Positions 52,518-63,927 of a DNA stretch of 64,000 nucleotides are shown here, piece after piece. The DNA comes from Stichopus chloronotus. Lineage: Eukaryota; Echinodermata; Holothuroidea; Aspidochirotida; Stichopodidae. Made by a program: the position numbers and the translations under genes. How positions within the stretch are numbered: the stretch's first letter is position 1; each line of letters begins with the position of its first letter. The notes beneath the pieces were generated by a model. That model had not been told where the DNA came from. It saw only the letters and a list, made by a program, of their open reading frames with translations, and did no database searches. The stretch covers positions 21,507,116 to 21,571,115 of the forward strand of contig CM037830.1 of assembly GCA_021234535.1 (NCBI GenBank). The letters are read 5' to 3'.

Positions 52518-52663
52518 TGAATATTCCTGGCCATCCGGAAGGTGAGCGGATCCCAATTCCAGACTGAGGATGAAGATGTCCATCAGATAAAGCCCAAACC
52601 ACTGATCAACCCTGTGTTGCAATCCAAGGAGAGGATGAACCTTCACAGAGAGCTGAAGCACAG
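52518..52663 (+). CDS. FAM107 domain, first conserved exon (with a +1 frame break)
   Basis: A good acceptor (cgatctattcatttcag) precedes 52518 and the donor CACAG|GTAAAA follows 52663. In the phase supplied by the 45441 exon it reads LNIPGHPEGERIPIPD and then meets TGA at 52565-52567. Skipping one base, most simply T52565, gives EDEDVHQIKPKPLINPVLQS and on through KERMNLHRELKHR. That matches the FAM107 signature, in which family members carry a 'KPxxLINPV...HRELL' core. Exon length is 146; the gene model needs 145. The break is either an indel in this copy, an assembly error, or use of a weak internal acceptor (attccag|act at 52563) in another isoform. FAM107 proteins are small coiled-coil proteins; FAM107A binds F-actin and acts in cytoskeleton, adhesion and stress responses. 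Confidence 0.85.
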
Positions 52664-52973
52664 GTAAAAGCATCAAGCTGTTCTCCAAAGTCATTCCCAG
52701 TATTCAGCAGCTTTACAAAAGAAAAATGCTCTAGTGACTGAAGAGGGAAAAAAAAAAAAAAAACAGTAGATGAGACACTGCTGAGTGCAAAGGTTTGCAA
52801 ACTGTTAATTATTGAATGAACTTAAAACATTTTATCGGATGTAATCCATCGACCAGGAAACTGTGTGGTCATGGAAGGTGCAAACATCATTCGTAAAATT
52901 CTCTCACCAGAGAGCTCTGGGAGGGTCTAGGTAGTATCGGGATGGTTCAATGTTATATTTTTTTCCCTTTTTT

Positions 52974-53110
52974 GATTCCTTGCCGTAGGCAGGGGAATCT
53001 ATGCAGTCCTAATGTCGTGTGTGTGTCTGTATGTGTGTGTGTATGTGTGTGCGTGCGTTTTCGGCGCCTAACGGGGATATTCGTTAGGATACACACCCCT
53101 CAACTGGGGT
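52974..53110 (+). mobile_element. Head of the GATTCCTTGCC repeat family, fragment
   Basis: GATTCCTTGCCGTAGGCAGG followed by 'ggaatctatgc' and a GT microsatellite matches the left end at 24434. After ~53056 (TTTTCGGCGCCTA) it turns GC-rich instead of into monomers. The same GCGTTTTCGGCGCCTA string occurs in reverse orientation near 59690-59705. It is therefore a truncated or variant copy; the right limit is uncertain. Confidence 0.5.
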
Positions 53111-53467
53111 TACGCCGCGAAACGGGGATATCCCCGATTTTGAGAGCACCAAATTCTTGCCAATCACGGTGCTAGTAATACCCCCTGTGGTTCTTGGAAC
53201 GATCTGGGCACGTTCCCCGGTTACCTGATTTTTAACGCATTTGAGTGTAAAAATGTGTAAGTGCTGCAAATTACGATTTCGATACCCAAAGTGTAAGGTT
53301 GTTACACAACATCCAAATGTGACGCCCCGCTTCCCGCGCTTATTTCGCAAATTCGTGTGTATGGATTGTCCGGGTGACAACAATTAGCAACGTATGTTTT
53401 TCTTTCGCGCCATGTTTGTGAATACGTGAAAAGTTTGTGAAAAGTACGAAAGCCCATTAGAGTCACG

Positions 53468-53670
53468 TTTATTTTAATTAATTTTAATTACAAAATTAAA
53501 ATTTAAATAACAATTCGATTAATCAAATTATAGATTTGTTTAATCAAGTTATGAACTTGATTCATTAAATTAATTAACTTGATTAATCAAATTATATAAA
53601 TGTGATTATCAAATTACTAATGTGATTAATTTAATTATTAAGTTGTTTAATCAGATTAAATTTGAATTTT
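53468..53670 (+). repeat. AT-rich oligomeric block (TTAATTAA / TTGATTAATC motifs)
   Basis: About 200 bases of almost pure A/T with recurring 'GATTAATCAAATTA'-like words at irregular spacing of about 20-35 bases. TGATTAAT words resemble homeodomain core sites, but such words are expected in sequence of this composition. Confidence 0.7.
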
Positions 53671-54445
53671 TTTTCCATATGTGTCATGTATGAAAAAAAT
53701 TCTTCATAGACTTTCGTAAAAAATATTAATCTATGTAAATTACACAGTAGATGTTTAATGCTCATGCTCCTGTGATTTATTTGCAGAAAAGGCTGTGTTG
53801 ATGTCTGCCTACCCCTGTGTCAGGTTACGATAAAGTGCATAGGCTTAAACCATTGTGGATACTGTGCCATGTTAATACAAATGTTTACTTCACCTAGTAC
53901 TAGAGATACATGAGTATTGCATAGTGCCATAGGACTGAGTTAAGGCCAAATCTAGGCTACACTTAATTATTACACAGTCTATTATAGTTTATCTTAGCCT
54001 GCATGTCTAACTTGGTTGTTAATATGTATATACGGTTGGTTTTAAAATCCTGCAATTGAGCAATTTAGCGGCCGAGCAATAAATGTTGCAGTATGTTCCA
54101 TATAACTTCAGTTGGGACAATAAATGGTATTAGAGCCCTTACGTATGACAATAATTTCTTATGAACCATTAACCTCCCCTCACAGTCTCTTTTTAAGTAA
54201 GCCTAACATAGGCCGAGTAGACTAGAGCTGAGCAAATAGCTCAAAAGTTGAAAGGAATTAACCCCAGCAAACGGTGGTGGAGGGGGAGGCAAACTGTTGT
54301 GCATGTGCATTAAAGCTGTAAAATTGCAAGGGATTATGGGTGGCTAGGCAGGCCAGAGGTTATCTTAATTTAGCACTAAGAAAGTATTAAAAACTTCCCT
54401 ATTAATGAAGGGTAAAGGGGTCCCCTTGAGCTTAGGCCCGTAAGT

Positions 54446-54665
54446 GGAATCCAGGAACACAACCCTGGTTGTGGACACAAGGAAATTCTCTCAAAATTTT
54501 TGATGTGTCTTCAATTAAAGATGATGCAGCGCTTCCCTGTTGAATAATAAGAATTCCTGGAATCCAGAAACACAACCCTGGTGGTGGATAAAAGGGAATT
54601 CTCTCAAAATTTTTGATGTCTTCAATTAAAGATGATGCAGCACTTCCCTGTTGAATAATAAGGAT
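54446..54665 (+). repeat. Tandem pair, ~115-bp unit
   Basis: 'GGAATCCAGGAACACAACCC' through 'CCCTGTTGAATAATAAG' is repeated immediately, the second unit starting near 54559. The copies differ by a few substitutions and a small indel. An open frame on the minus strand across the pair is just the repeat read twice. Confidence 0.9.
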
Positions 54666-54857
54666 CCCTGTTTTCATTTTACACATGTTCTGTCTACTCT
54701 TTTACTGTTTAAAACTATACGAGATGAGTATATTACAAGGATTCATGATTAAAAATAACAAAATCATTTGTATGGTATATTTGGCATCTCTTACATCAAA
54801 TAAGGTACTCATTATGCAACAAAATGCAAACTTAGTACAACGAAATATGAATATGAG

Positions 54858-56010
54858 GCTGGCGTCAAACCGTAGCACTGCCACAGGTGCCACAGTCTGG
54901 CAATGACAGCTGGTTTACTCACATCACTGTTGTGTGTGTTCGTGTCATATGAACGGTATAACAAATCCCCAGTTCCCTGTGAAATAGTAAGGATTTATCT
55001 CCGTTTTCAGTGTACAACTTCAACTGTGTATTCTGTGTTCCCTGAACTGCTACACTAGATATAGGAGATTAGAAATAGCATGATAGTTTTGTGATATCAA
55101 AAGGTGAATTTTAACCATTTTTGCAGGTCGGTAGGGAAGGGGGCATACATACGTTACTGCAAATGTGAGCTGGCAGTCAAATCGTAGCACTGCCACAGTA
55201 CCACAGTGACAGTTGTTTGTTCACATCACTGTTGTCTGTGTCAAGATAACACATCCCCAGTTCCCTGTAAAATAATAAGGATTTATCCCTGTTTTCAGTT
55301 TACAACTTCAACTGTGTGTTCTGTGTTCTCTGTACTGCGACACTAGATATGGGAGATTAGAAATAGCATCATCATTTTGTGATATCAAAAGGTGAAATTT
55401 AACCGTTTTTGTAGGTCGGTAGGGAAGGGGGCATACATACATGTGCTGCAAATGTGGAGCTGGCATCAAATTGTAGCACTGCCACAGTACCACAGTGACA
55501 GTTGTTTGTTCACATCACTGTTGTCTGTGTCAAGATAACACATCCCCAGTTCCCTGTAAAATAATAAGGATTTATCCCTGTTTTCAGTTTACAACTTCAA
55601 CTGTGTGTTCTGTGTTCTGTGTTCTGTGTTCGCTGCACTGCCACTCTAGATGTGGGAAATTAGCAACAGCATGATTATAGTGTGTGATATCGAAAATTCA
55701 ATCATTTTCTTAGGTCGGCAGGGAAGGGGGCATACATACTGTACATTGGCTGCAAAGGTGGAGCTGGTGTGGAGTGGGAGGGGTAGGAGTCTGGAGAGGA
55801 TTAATAATATCATGCACTCAGAGAAGATGAGAAAATGTTTTATTATCAAATTGTGGTACTCATTTTGTGAACAAAAATACAAACTTGTATTAAATTTATA
55901 CAAAAACAGTGAATGAACCTGAAATCAACCTGTGTGGCACTGCCACAATTCCATTTTAATATTGAACTCAGTTTGCTCACATTACTGTTGTCTGTGCCCT
56001 TATAGATATG
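54858..56010 (+). repeat. Tandem array, ~290-310-bp unit, three copies plus a partial
   Basis: Units start at GCTGGC near 54858, 55169 and 55459, with a fourth GCTGG at 55763 after which homology is lost. A diverged partial unit ('GGCACTGCCACAATTCC', 'TCACATTACTGTTGTCTGTG') follows near 55930-56005. Shared blocks include 'GTAGCACTGCCACAGTACCA', 'CCCCAGTTCCCTGT', 'AAGGATTTAT' and 'GGTCGGTAGGGAAGGGGGCA'. Copies 2 and 3 are the most alike, so they are the youngest pair. Confidence 0.9.
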
Positions 56011-57246
56011 GCGGTTATCGCTATGTTGCTGACTGACATATGGAACTATAACTAAGAGAGAGTGGCCAATTACCATTGACTCTTGAGCCATACCCTTAAA
56101 CGACCTCATATTATTGCCTAACATGTGCTGTTTAGCTTTTTAGGAAGCTCATCACTAGCCTAGGCACAATCCTCTGACTTAGCAGGAAAACTGCGACATG
56201 TGTAATTTAACATGTATAGGAGGGCATTTGAATAATCCATTTGCATGGATATGCAGGCAAAATGCTGTCACGTTTCTGCAATAATTTGCTTGTTCCTCTT
56301 TTTACTACATCTATAGCAGATGCGTATTACAATAAGGATGACAATTACAATGACACCTATCTATCAGCAACACCCAAGGAAGAAACAGAAAAAAATAAAA
56401 CACCTTGAACCTCTCAGAAGTTTCAGCAGTTGATCATCACTTAGAGCACCACACAGCTGCACTACAGCTGCCCCTGAAAGGCAGTAATAGCCAAGTGCAA
56501 GAATTTAGAACCATGTCTTCACAATTGAAAGTAGACCAACACTAATTGCGAATAAAACATTTTGTGGAAGGGGAAGGAGATCTGTTGCAACTCCCTGGTT
56601 TAACATATTTTGATTGAGCACACGTTTGTTAGGTTATTTTATTATTTTTACTACAGAAAGATTGATCGTTGATGGATAGGTGATATAGAGTTGAATACAC
56701 CCACTTTTTTCACTTTTTGAAATCGACTCATCAAAAAGGAAAAATGACTATCTATAGATCGGAACAGCTCTAACACATTTAGCACATATCAACATCGAAA
56801 TGAACTGTATGCACTCTTTTTCTTTCTTGGTTCACGTAATTTCTTTTTTCCTTTGTTCATTTAAAACAGTTTTGGCAATAGTGTTGGTCTTTAACTTTTG
56901 CTTTGTTACATGTATTTCTGAAAATATTGAATTAAAATATATGATCTGGGGGTGCCCAATTAAAAAATATATGTCTTTGATTTTACACACATGTCTAGGA
57001 AGGAAGTAAGCTTAACAGACAGTCAAAAGTGCAATTTATTACTCAGAATGTATGTAGTAGGTTTAACAAAAGTCTCATTATCAGCATATTCTTGTAATGA
57101 AATAAAATTTCTTCTCCCTTCTCTTCCTTAATATTCTACCAGTCTTAAAGACATATTCAAGTAGCAATTGAAGGGATTCTTCAATGGAAGAGGACAATTT
57201 TCCACAGCAAGAATTTCAAACCCCATGTCTATATATTGTTCCGAAC

Positions 57247-57961
57247 TTAAAGGGGAAATCAGGGTTTGACTGAGAAAATTCACCTTTAGTTGATTTTTCT
57301 TTCTAAACTGATAGTTCACTGAAATATAGAGACGTTGGGGAGGTGTTTGAAGGTAGAAGAAACGGTAATTATTGCATTAATTACTGTTGAATGAGAACTC
57401 TTAATATTTGTCCGGTACAAAAAATAAACGGATGATGTACAAGACAAGACAGCCTCCTCTATACGATGACCAATCACAGAGTAAGACCGAGATGACGTTA
57501 TATGAATAAACATAACCGAATGTTTACAGTTCCCATGTTGTTGGTTCATTGCACAATGCTAAGTACACAAGATTTTAGTGATAGCTGATGATACAGACAG
57601 CACACGTTTGCTACGCATCAGGTGCTGCGTCCGCCCACAACTACCTCTAGTGGCAGATAATTATGCAGCGTAGACGAGGCCCGTATCTGACCCATATCTG
57701 GCTACGTATGAAATGGGAAACCCCACCTCCTCATACATTGAAAAGGCGTTAGTATTGAATATTTATATTTGATTCGATGAATATGGATGTTACAGACTTT
57801 CAGAGTTCTCCACCGATTTTTTGTGAATGTGACTCGTTTCTCGAAATTTTCCACGTTTTGAGATAATCTTGATCATATTTGTTAGTTATAACTCATTGTA
57901 CGATACCGGTGGGGAATTGTAGTGAAATAAATTGTGGAAATAAACCCTGATTTCCCCTTAA
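57247..57961 (+). mobile_element. MITE with TTAA ends and near-perfect TIRs, 715 bp
   Basis: TTAA at 57247-57250 and 57958-57961 bound the element. The left end TTAAAGGGGAAATCAGGGTT is the inverse of the right end, AAACCCTGATTTCCCCTTAA, apart from one extra A next to the left TTAA. There is no transposase ORF. The end sequence is related in pattern to the 350-bp MITEs (TTAAAGGGAAATAGGG), so the two may share a mobilising transposase. The TTAA target suggests a piggyBac-like source, not proven. Confidence 0.85.
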
Positions 57962-59706
57962 AGATCCAGTTGTTGTTTGAAGAAAGACTGCTCTAGTCAA
58001 AAGAGATTTCCGGTTGCATCAACTTAAAGTTTAAGAAAATGCCATGTAATAGTGGCAAATAAGTTGGTTATCCCTTAAAATTGAAGCCCTCATTTAACCA
58101 GCTGACACTAGTGAACATGTAGATTGAGTAGATTGTAGTTTTACTCACAATATTGCAGAAATGAGCCACACCCCTATTAAAATATTGTGATTTTGTTTTA
58201 AGATAGTCAAGATTATAAACAAATACAAGGATCTTCATGTAGTTCTACCTGTGTGACAAATCAAGTTCAACATTATGCAAGGTACAATTTCGGAATAAAT
58301 ACTTCTTTAAAAATTCATAACCTCTAAACCAAAACGCGCTATCGACATATGGTTGTTACCAATGAAGAGAGAAAATTATTCCTACTTTTTCTGACAAATC
58401 AATTTTTTTCAAGGGCCTATCCCTTTACGTTTTGGCACAATTGTTTTTATGTTCCTCCTGCATATTTTGATTTAATAAGTTCAGTGCTGCATTCTGCTCT
58501 AATGGATTTAGATGAACATAAATAGAAGACATTGTACCTTATGGGAGGGTGATATGAAATATTTGAATTTTAGACATAATTTCAAGAAAGTCAAATTCAC
58601 ATTTGTTTTTCATTTTAGCCTTTGTTACAGATGTAATAATTTGTCATTATAGTTGGAAATGAAACCTTTCCATGTGAACTCCCATCCCTTCTGTGTGCAT
58701 GCATCATGTAACCAGTTGCTTGCTGTTGTTCTTATTGTACATCAAATTGACAGTGTTTTTGGCAAAAAAAGGAATGTATACATGCCAGTCATATTAAGCA
58801 ATAGATGAAGTGTGTACTTACTTTAAAAGGGCACGCATAATTCAGACTTTGAATGTTACTCATTGTGGTGCAAAGCAACCACATTAGTGTAGAGAAAACT
58901 CGTGGTATAAATACTGTTACAACTTCATGTGGGATGACGGACAACTCAACAATATTTGATCAACGTTTGGCATCTTTTCACAAGGTCAGTTCAGATTGGA
59001 ATACATTCGATTACTCATTGATGAAAACTAAATCTTGCTGCAACCCGACAGGGATCAAACATTAAACCTATTAGCTAAGGTTCACTGCTTCAAAACTTTA
59101 CCTTCAACTACTTTAACTTAACCAAGTTTACCTACTCGACATTAGCATCGGTACAAAAACAAATGAGCCAGGTTGTCCAATTGTACATTCAAATATATGC
59201 CAACACGGAAGTCGTTCTATTGTTTTTTTTTTTTCTTTAGGTTATGGATATGTGACATCATCATTAGCATACATATTCAACTTATTGCACTGTAGATGAC
59301 ACAATATGTATACCTTGTTCATTAACTAGCAGATTCCACACTATGCAACTGATTTGATATAACACATTATACCCCTCACCATCGAGCAATGATACTATCA
59401 TTGAGCCATGTGAGACTTCATAAATCTCTAGTTACACACCATGTTGTTTTCACAGTAAAATTGGGGATGTGACAATTTATCCCCACTTTCATGTTAAAGA
59501 AAAAGGAAATTGTGTTATCCCCATATTGCATGCGCAGGTTCCAACGAAGAAAACAAAGCTTTTCTCACATTTGCATATGATGGTATACTGATGGCAGCCT
59601 CCACAAATGATAACACTGAGCAAACATTATTGAAAAGTCGCTTAGAACAAAAGTCCCCGGTTAGCATGCGTACAACTTGCGTCCCCGATAGGCGCCGAAA
59701 ACGCAG

Positions 59707-59830
59707 TATGTGTGTGTGTGTGATGGTTGCTCGTAAACACTCTATCTCAAGAAGGGTAACTCTGAGTAATTTCATTTTTGGCATGTTGGTTACCCATATT
59801 GAGTAGATGATCCCTATTGTTTTTGGTGTC
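59707..59830 (+). mobile_element. Fragment of DR1-bearing dispersed repeat
   Basis: A GT microsatellite followed by 'cgtaaacactctatctcaag', 'GGTAACTCTGAGTAATTTCAT' and 'GATCCCTATTGTTTTTGGTG' is collinear with the first monomer of the element at 24434. It breaks off at ~59827 before the DR1 motif. Confidence 0.6.
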
Positions 59831-60699
59831 CAAATCTTGCATATTAATGAGGTTATGGGATAAAACATAAAAAATTTTAAAACTGCCATAGTTCCTTATC
59901 CATGGGTCAGATTTGTTGTAAACTTGATAAGGTTGTCTGTTATTAACAGGTTCACGACCCCAGTGAAATTTAATGCTTATCAATAGAGAGGAAGGGATAA
60001 TTTTTCACTATAAAACAATAATAATAGCCTAAACACCATTATTGTGGTTATTATAAACTACCATACAAATATATATTGATCTACATTGTGCAATAGCAAG
60101 TGTTTATTCTCTCGCACACAGTTAACTCAATGGGATTGCTCCCTACAGTACTGCATTCGTAACTTAGTGAGTAACTTCTAGTGTGGGGGGCTAATAAGCT
60201 GTCCAGAGAGAGAGTCTTGGTATGGGAGGTCATGGGGTCAGATAGAAAAGCATGCAATGGAATTTTAATGGGTTTATGAAAAAAATGAAGAAAATAAAAA
60301 AAACATCTGTTCTGTCCTTTATTTGGATAATATCAATATCCAGAGGAACAGCTGGTAGCAGAACAAGGTTTCTTAACAATCAAATTGGAGTGCTTTCAAT
60401 CATATTTCACAATGTCGGAAAAGATGGAGGAAGCAAAAATATTGTGGAGGAATCATAACTTAGGGTCAACTTACCAGGACTTTGAGTGTGTTAAAAGCTA
60501 CTTGTAACAAGGAAGAAATTATCCTGGTGGTTTACGAAGAATTTTGAGGTAAATATGGCAGACAAGCTGAGTTCAGATGAGGTAAGGTTGATTTATTTGA
60601 TTCAACTAACAACAGGCAAGACTAGAAGCAGCATTGATTACTTGTGTTTCTTGGAGCTCAGAGATAATGTTGACTGATTTCATACCGTACTCATACTGT

Positions 60700-60906
60700 A
60701 CGTGATGTGTGGGTTGTATGGCCTGGGTAGGTGAGCCCTATTGCTTTTAGTGGACATCAAATGTCACAGTCATTTTAGGTCACCAAAATAAAGGTCATTT
60801 TGGGTTAAAGGCTTGTGGTGTATCAAGAGAAATAACTGCAGTTGATCTTACACTTGTCATTTGAATAATTCATGTTTGTTGTAATATAACCATGTAGCAA
60901 GGAATC
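60700..60906 (+). mobile_element. Right-end fragment of the GATTCCTTGCC repeat family
   Basis: Degenerate monomer sequence ('CCCTATTGCTTTTAGTGGACA', 'AAAGGTCATTTTGGGTTAA') followed by 'TCATGTTTGTTGTAATATAACC' and GCAAGGAATC at 60897-60906, then 'ACAAAGCCTTTTAGCTTTCT'. This is the same end as at 26594-26604. Confidence 0.6.
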
Positions 60907-61109
60907 ACAAAGCCTTTTAGCTTTCTGGTTACTCCATGTAGTTCAATAAGGAGAGGGAGGTGCGATGAATATACTTTGATGAGCTGGAAATGACTGACCT
61001 TACAGCAGGATGTGTTGTTTGAAGGAAAAAAAATCAGTCTATATCATTAATTTTCCATCAATCTTTTCCATGAAATGCCAATCTGGAAAATTACATCTAT
61101 GCCACTTTT

Positions 61110-61590
61110 CTATTTCACATGTCAAATTGTGAAAACCTTGTAAACATGATATCTCATGAAAGGAAGCTTGGACAGATCTCATATTTGGTATGTAAGTGAA
61201 CACTATTGAATAAAAGAACCCTATTGTTTATGGTGAGGGTCAAAGGTCATTTGGGATTAACAGTGTCCAAACTGAAAACCTTGTAAACACGCTGTCCCGA
61301 GAATGAAAGGTATGGATAGTTCTCATATTTGTTATGTAGGTGTACCGCATTGAGGAGAAGAACCCTGTAATTTATGGTGGAGGTCAAAAGTCATTTGAGG
61401 TCAGCAGGGGTCAAATTGTAAAAACCTTGTAAGCACGATATCTAAAGAAGTGAAGCTTGGAATAATTCTCATATTTAGTATGTAGGTGTACCACATTGAG
61501 TAGAAAACCCTATTGTTTTTTATCAAGGTTAAAGTCCTTCACGTCAACAGATCAAACTATGAAAACCTCATCCAAATACTACCACAACAA
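61110..61590 (+). mobile_element. Internal monomers of the DR1-bearing repeat
   Basis: Three or so monomers with 'GAAAACCTTGTAAACAYGATAT' variants, 'CTCATATTTGGTATGTA' and 'CCCTATTG'. GGGTCAAAGGTCA at 61237-61249 is a DR1; AGGTCAAAAGTCA at 61381-61393 has one mismatch. Neither end of the parent element is visible here. Confidence 0.65.
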
Positions 61591-61980
61591 AACTCTAATG
61601 CAAAAACATTTCTGTTGGAAATTAGGCTATATTTGAACATGAGACCACAATGCAGTAGTTTGTGTAGCTTTGATACAACTTAAGTAAGTACTAAGTCAGT
61701 CCTTTGGTGTACTTTTGAAAATACAGGAATAATAGCACATCCTGCTTTAAATCCAAAACTCAATTTACCACCATAAATTATTGTTATTTAAATTGGGTGA
61801 ATGTTACATGGTGAAGTAATTTGATGCCCATACAATTTTCTATGAGTTTCCCTGAAATCTTCCCATCAGTTTGTCCAGCATTAGAGTACATCAGGCTAGT
61901 TGAACCCATTAACATTTGTTGATGCTATTTCACATCGACCTGAGTGCAGCTTTTATTTTTTCCTTCAATGGTAGTGGCAG

Positions 61981-62126
61981 AAAAGTACTTGATAAACCTG
62001 AACTGACCAAAGTGTTTCGAGACCGGCAAATCGGCAGAGAAGAAAAAGGAGGCAGAAAAATACCAAGAATCAAGAAGAACAAGCATGGAGATAAAGTTGA
62101 TGGAAAGACAAGAAATGTTAGAAAAA
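61981..62126 (+). CDS. FAM107 domain, second conserved exon (with a +1 frame break)
   Basis: The acceptor ggtagtggcag ends at 61980; a second AG six bases upstream could add two residues. The donor GAAAAA|GTGAGA follows 62126. Joined in phase 2 it starts RKVLDKPELTKVFRDRQ, where KPEL.KV is a FAM107 hallmark. The same frame then runs into non-family sequence. One base further on, the +1 frame gives AEKKKEAEKYQESRRTSMEI followed by KLMERQEMLEK, which matches the family's charged coiled coil (EIELLKRQQ-like). Spacing between KPEL and the coiled coil equals that of vertebrate FAM107 once one base is dropped between about 62024 and 62036. Length 146 versus 145 needed. Same alternatives as for the previous exon: indel, assembly error or decay. 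Confidence 0.85.
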
Positions 62127-63162
62127 GTGAGAACAGTAACTTCTCTTCGATCACAAATAATACCGTAGGTTTCTCCCACATCTTTTGTTTTTGTCAACCT
62201 CGGTGCAACCCGCTGCTTTCACGATAGATGCATCTATCTTGTGAGTGTGTCTTATTTTCGTTTGTATCAAATCCTTCATCATATGTCAACAAGAACACCA
62301 CATTAGATTAAATCATGAATATTCATAAGATATTTTTCAAGCCGTTTGCATGCATCAGAAGACATTTAAACCCTCGGGGGTGCGTCATCGTGTCGGTTAG
62401 AAAACAGAACAACAACTTTTTTTTTTTCAATGAGTAAATTAGAAGATTTGAGATCACAAATGTTTTCTGAGGTGTATGCTAGAATAACAGAAAACAGAAT
62501 CATGGAATCAATTTTGCCTTGTTGTATCAAAGTGATGATATCCTGAACTTTGACACGAAGTTGTGAGTCCTTTTGGCACACTTTCTTCATGCTGAGTCTA
62601 ACAAAACCCCAGTTTGCTAAAAACACTTTTTAGGCTCCTCTCTATCCATCAGATCTCTATAGAATGATCTTCTCCTACTTGATGCTGAAGCTTTATCGTG
62701 TAATGGCAACGTCTCAATCACAGCCTCAGCTTGCCGTAAACCCACTTAATGTACGATTTCGTTACAAATGTCCTCGAGACATCCCTCTTGGTTTCCTTCC
62801 ATTGAAACGCATGCTTGTGATCTTTTGCATGATCTGGGCGTATGACACAGAATGCACAGCTATGACTCACTGGATGATAATTCGTTCATCAATGTGTAAA
62901 TCATTCCGAATAATTTGATGCGTATCATGTCGTCATTTAGGTGAGTGAATTAAAGTTTCAGACACATTACCAGTAGCCTCGGGAGATGCTCGATCTAATT
63001 TTGCCGACAGGAAATTTTTCGGTAAATGAATTCTTTGAAGAATTGAGCTCATCATGTAATGTCCCCCCCCCCTTCATGCAGTTTCACTGAATACATAAAA
63101 CTGTTTTTACTTCATGTCTCCTTTTTATCTCAAGAAAAATGATTTACCTCTTCTTCTGTCAG
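62127..63162 (+). other. Last intron of FAM107-like gene (1.0 kb)
   Basis: GTGAGA to ttcttctgtcag. AT-rich, with a T run near 62417 and a C run near 63062. The open frame continuing past 62126 (to about 62227) is read-through in the unshifted frame and not part of the protein. Confidence 0.7.
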
Positions 63163-63279
63163 GAGGAAAGCAAACAGAAATTGGCAAAAGAGGGAGGAAT
63201 AATGGAGAATGAAGAGGATGCCTTAAAACCAGAGTTTGCAAAACTGAAGCTGAGACAGACTAACACCACCAAGACATGA
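63163..63279 (+). CDS. FAM107 domain, terminal exon with stop codon
   Basis: A strong acceptor (acctcttcttctgtcag) precedes 63163. The frame (phase 0) reads EESKQKLAKEGGIMENEEDA, then LKPEFAKLKLRQTNTTKT and TGA at 63277-63279. The PEF.K(L/V)...LR stretch is the conserved C-terminal signature of FAM107 proteins (family pattern: acidic residues, APEF(V/I)KV, then NLRR). The end lies close to where short family members stop. This exon has no defect. Together with 61981-62126 it completes the coiled coil. Confidence 0.9.
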   Translation, partial: EESKQKLAKEGGIMENEEDALKPEFAKLKLRQTNTTKT

Positions 63280-63927
63280 CATCCAGATTCCACATAGAAC
63301 TTTATTCAAAATATGTGAGTTAATGTAAGTCATGAGTTACAGACTTTATCAGCACTGAACTGTTGGTTACTTTACCTGTAGAAGCTGTGATGGCACTTCC
63401 CTGGGATGGCATTTGAACCTCATTTCCTGAAATGCAGGATATTAATTATGATTTACATTAATTAATGATTAAACATGAAACAGGTTGATAGTATCATGTT
63501 AAATACGACGCAACATGTGATTTCACAAGGCATGTATTACTTAATAGAATCTGAAAGATGATTGTGAGAACAACTTGATAAAACTCAGCAAAAGTGTCTA
63601 AGTTCCAAAAAGGTCCTCTTTTTTCCAGGGTCTTTTTGAAGATGACAATTGTGTCTGATGTTCATTTTTGGCCCGTAGTGAGATGATGTGATTTAACAGA
63701 ATAAGATCTGTCAAAGCTTTGTAGATTGCAAGTGAAACATTGCCTGAAATAACTGATATGAACTCTAGAAGTCTTCACAAATCCTTTCAAGACATTTCTG
63801 TTGTAGAGAATACATTTCGATGTCAGTCTTCAGCATCTCACCTTGGTGCATGTCCCTCAAGGCATTGCTACCCAATGTGACATTTTATCATTCTTTCCTT
63901 GAATTTCTCTCTGTCTTCTTTATTTTT
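63280..63927 (+). other. Putative 3'UTR and downstream sequence
   Basis: No ORF of note. I see no AATAAA soon after the stop; ATTAAA at about 63468-63473 is a common variant poly(A) signal and could end the transcript near 63490. Nothing else is recognisable. Confidence 0.35.

Larger units (their letters stand above)
52664..61980 (+). other. Intron of FAM107-like gene (9.3 kb), repeat-rich
   Basis: The largest intron. In order it holds a TIR-element head (52974), an AT-rich oligomeric block (53468-53670), a ~117-bp tandem pair (54446-54665), a ~300-bp tandem array (54858-56010), a 715-bp MITE (57247-57961), and DR1-bearing repeat pieces (59707-59830, 60700-60906, 61110-61590). Stretches 56010-57240 and 57970-59500 show nothing I can name. 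Confidence 0.6.

Noticed and set aside
52553..52570. Programmed +1 frameshift at GAC-TGA-G
   Set aside because: It would need a second programmed shift near 62033 with no stop or slippery context, and I know of no FAM107 precedent. Simple indels are far more likely.
54432..55493. Minus-strand ORFs with internally repeated peptides
   Set aside because: The repetition follows from the ~115-bp and ~300-bp tandem DNA repeats.
59515..59889. 124-codon minus-strand ORF
   Set aside because: It overlaps the GT microsatellite and a dispersed-repeat fragment, has no family match and no splice context.
61916..62227. 103-codon ORF taken as a whole as the coding region
   Set aside because: Only its middle, from 61981 to the frame break near 62030, is the FAM107 exon. 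The start lies in the intron and the end is read-through in the wrong frame.
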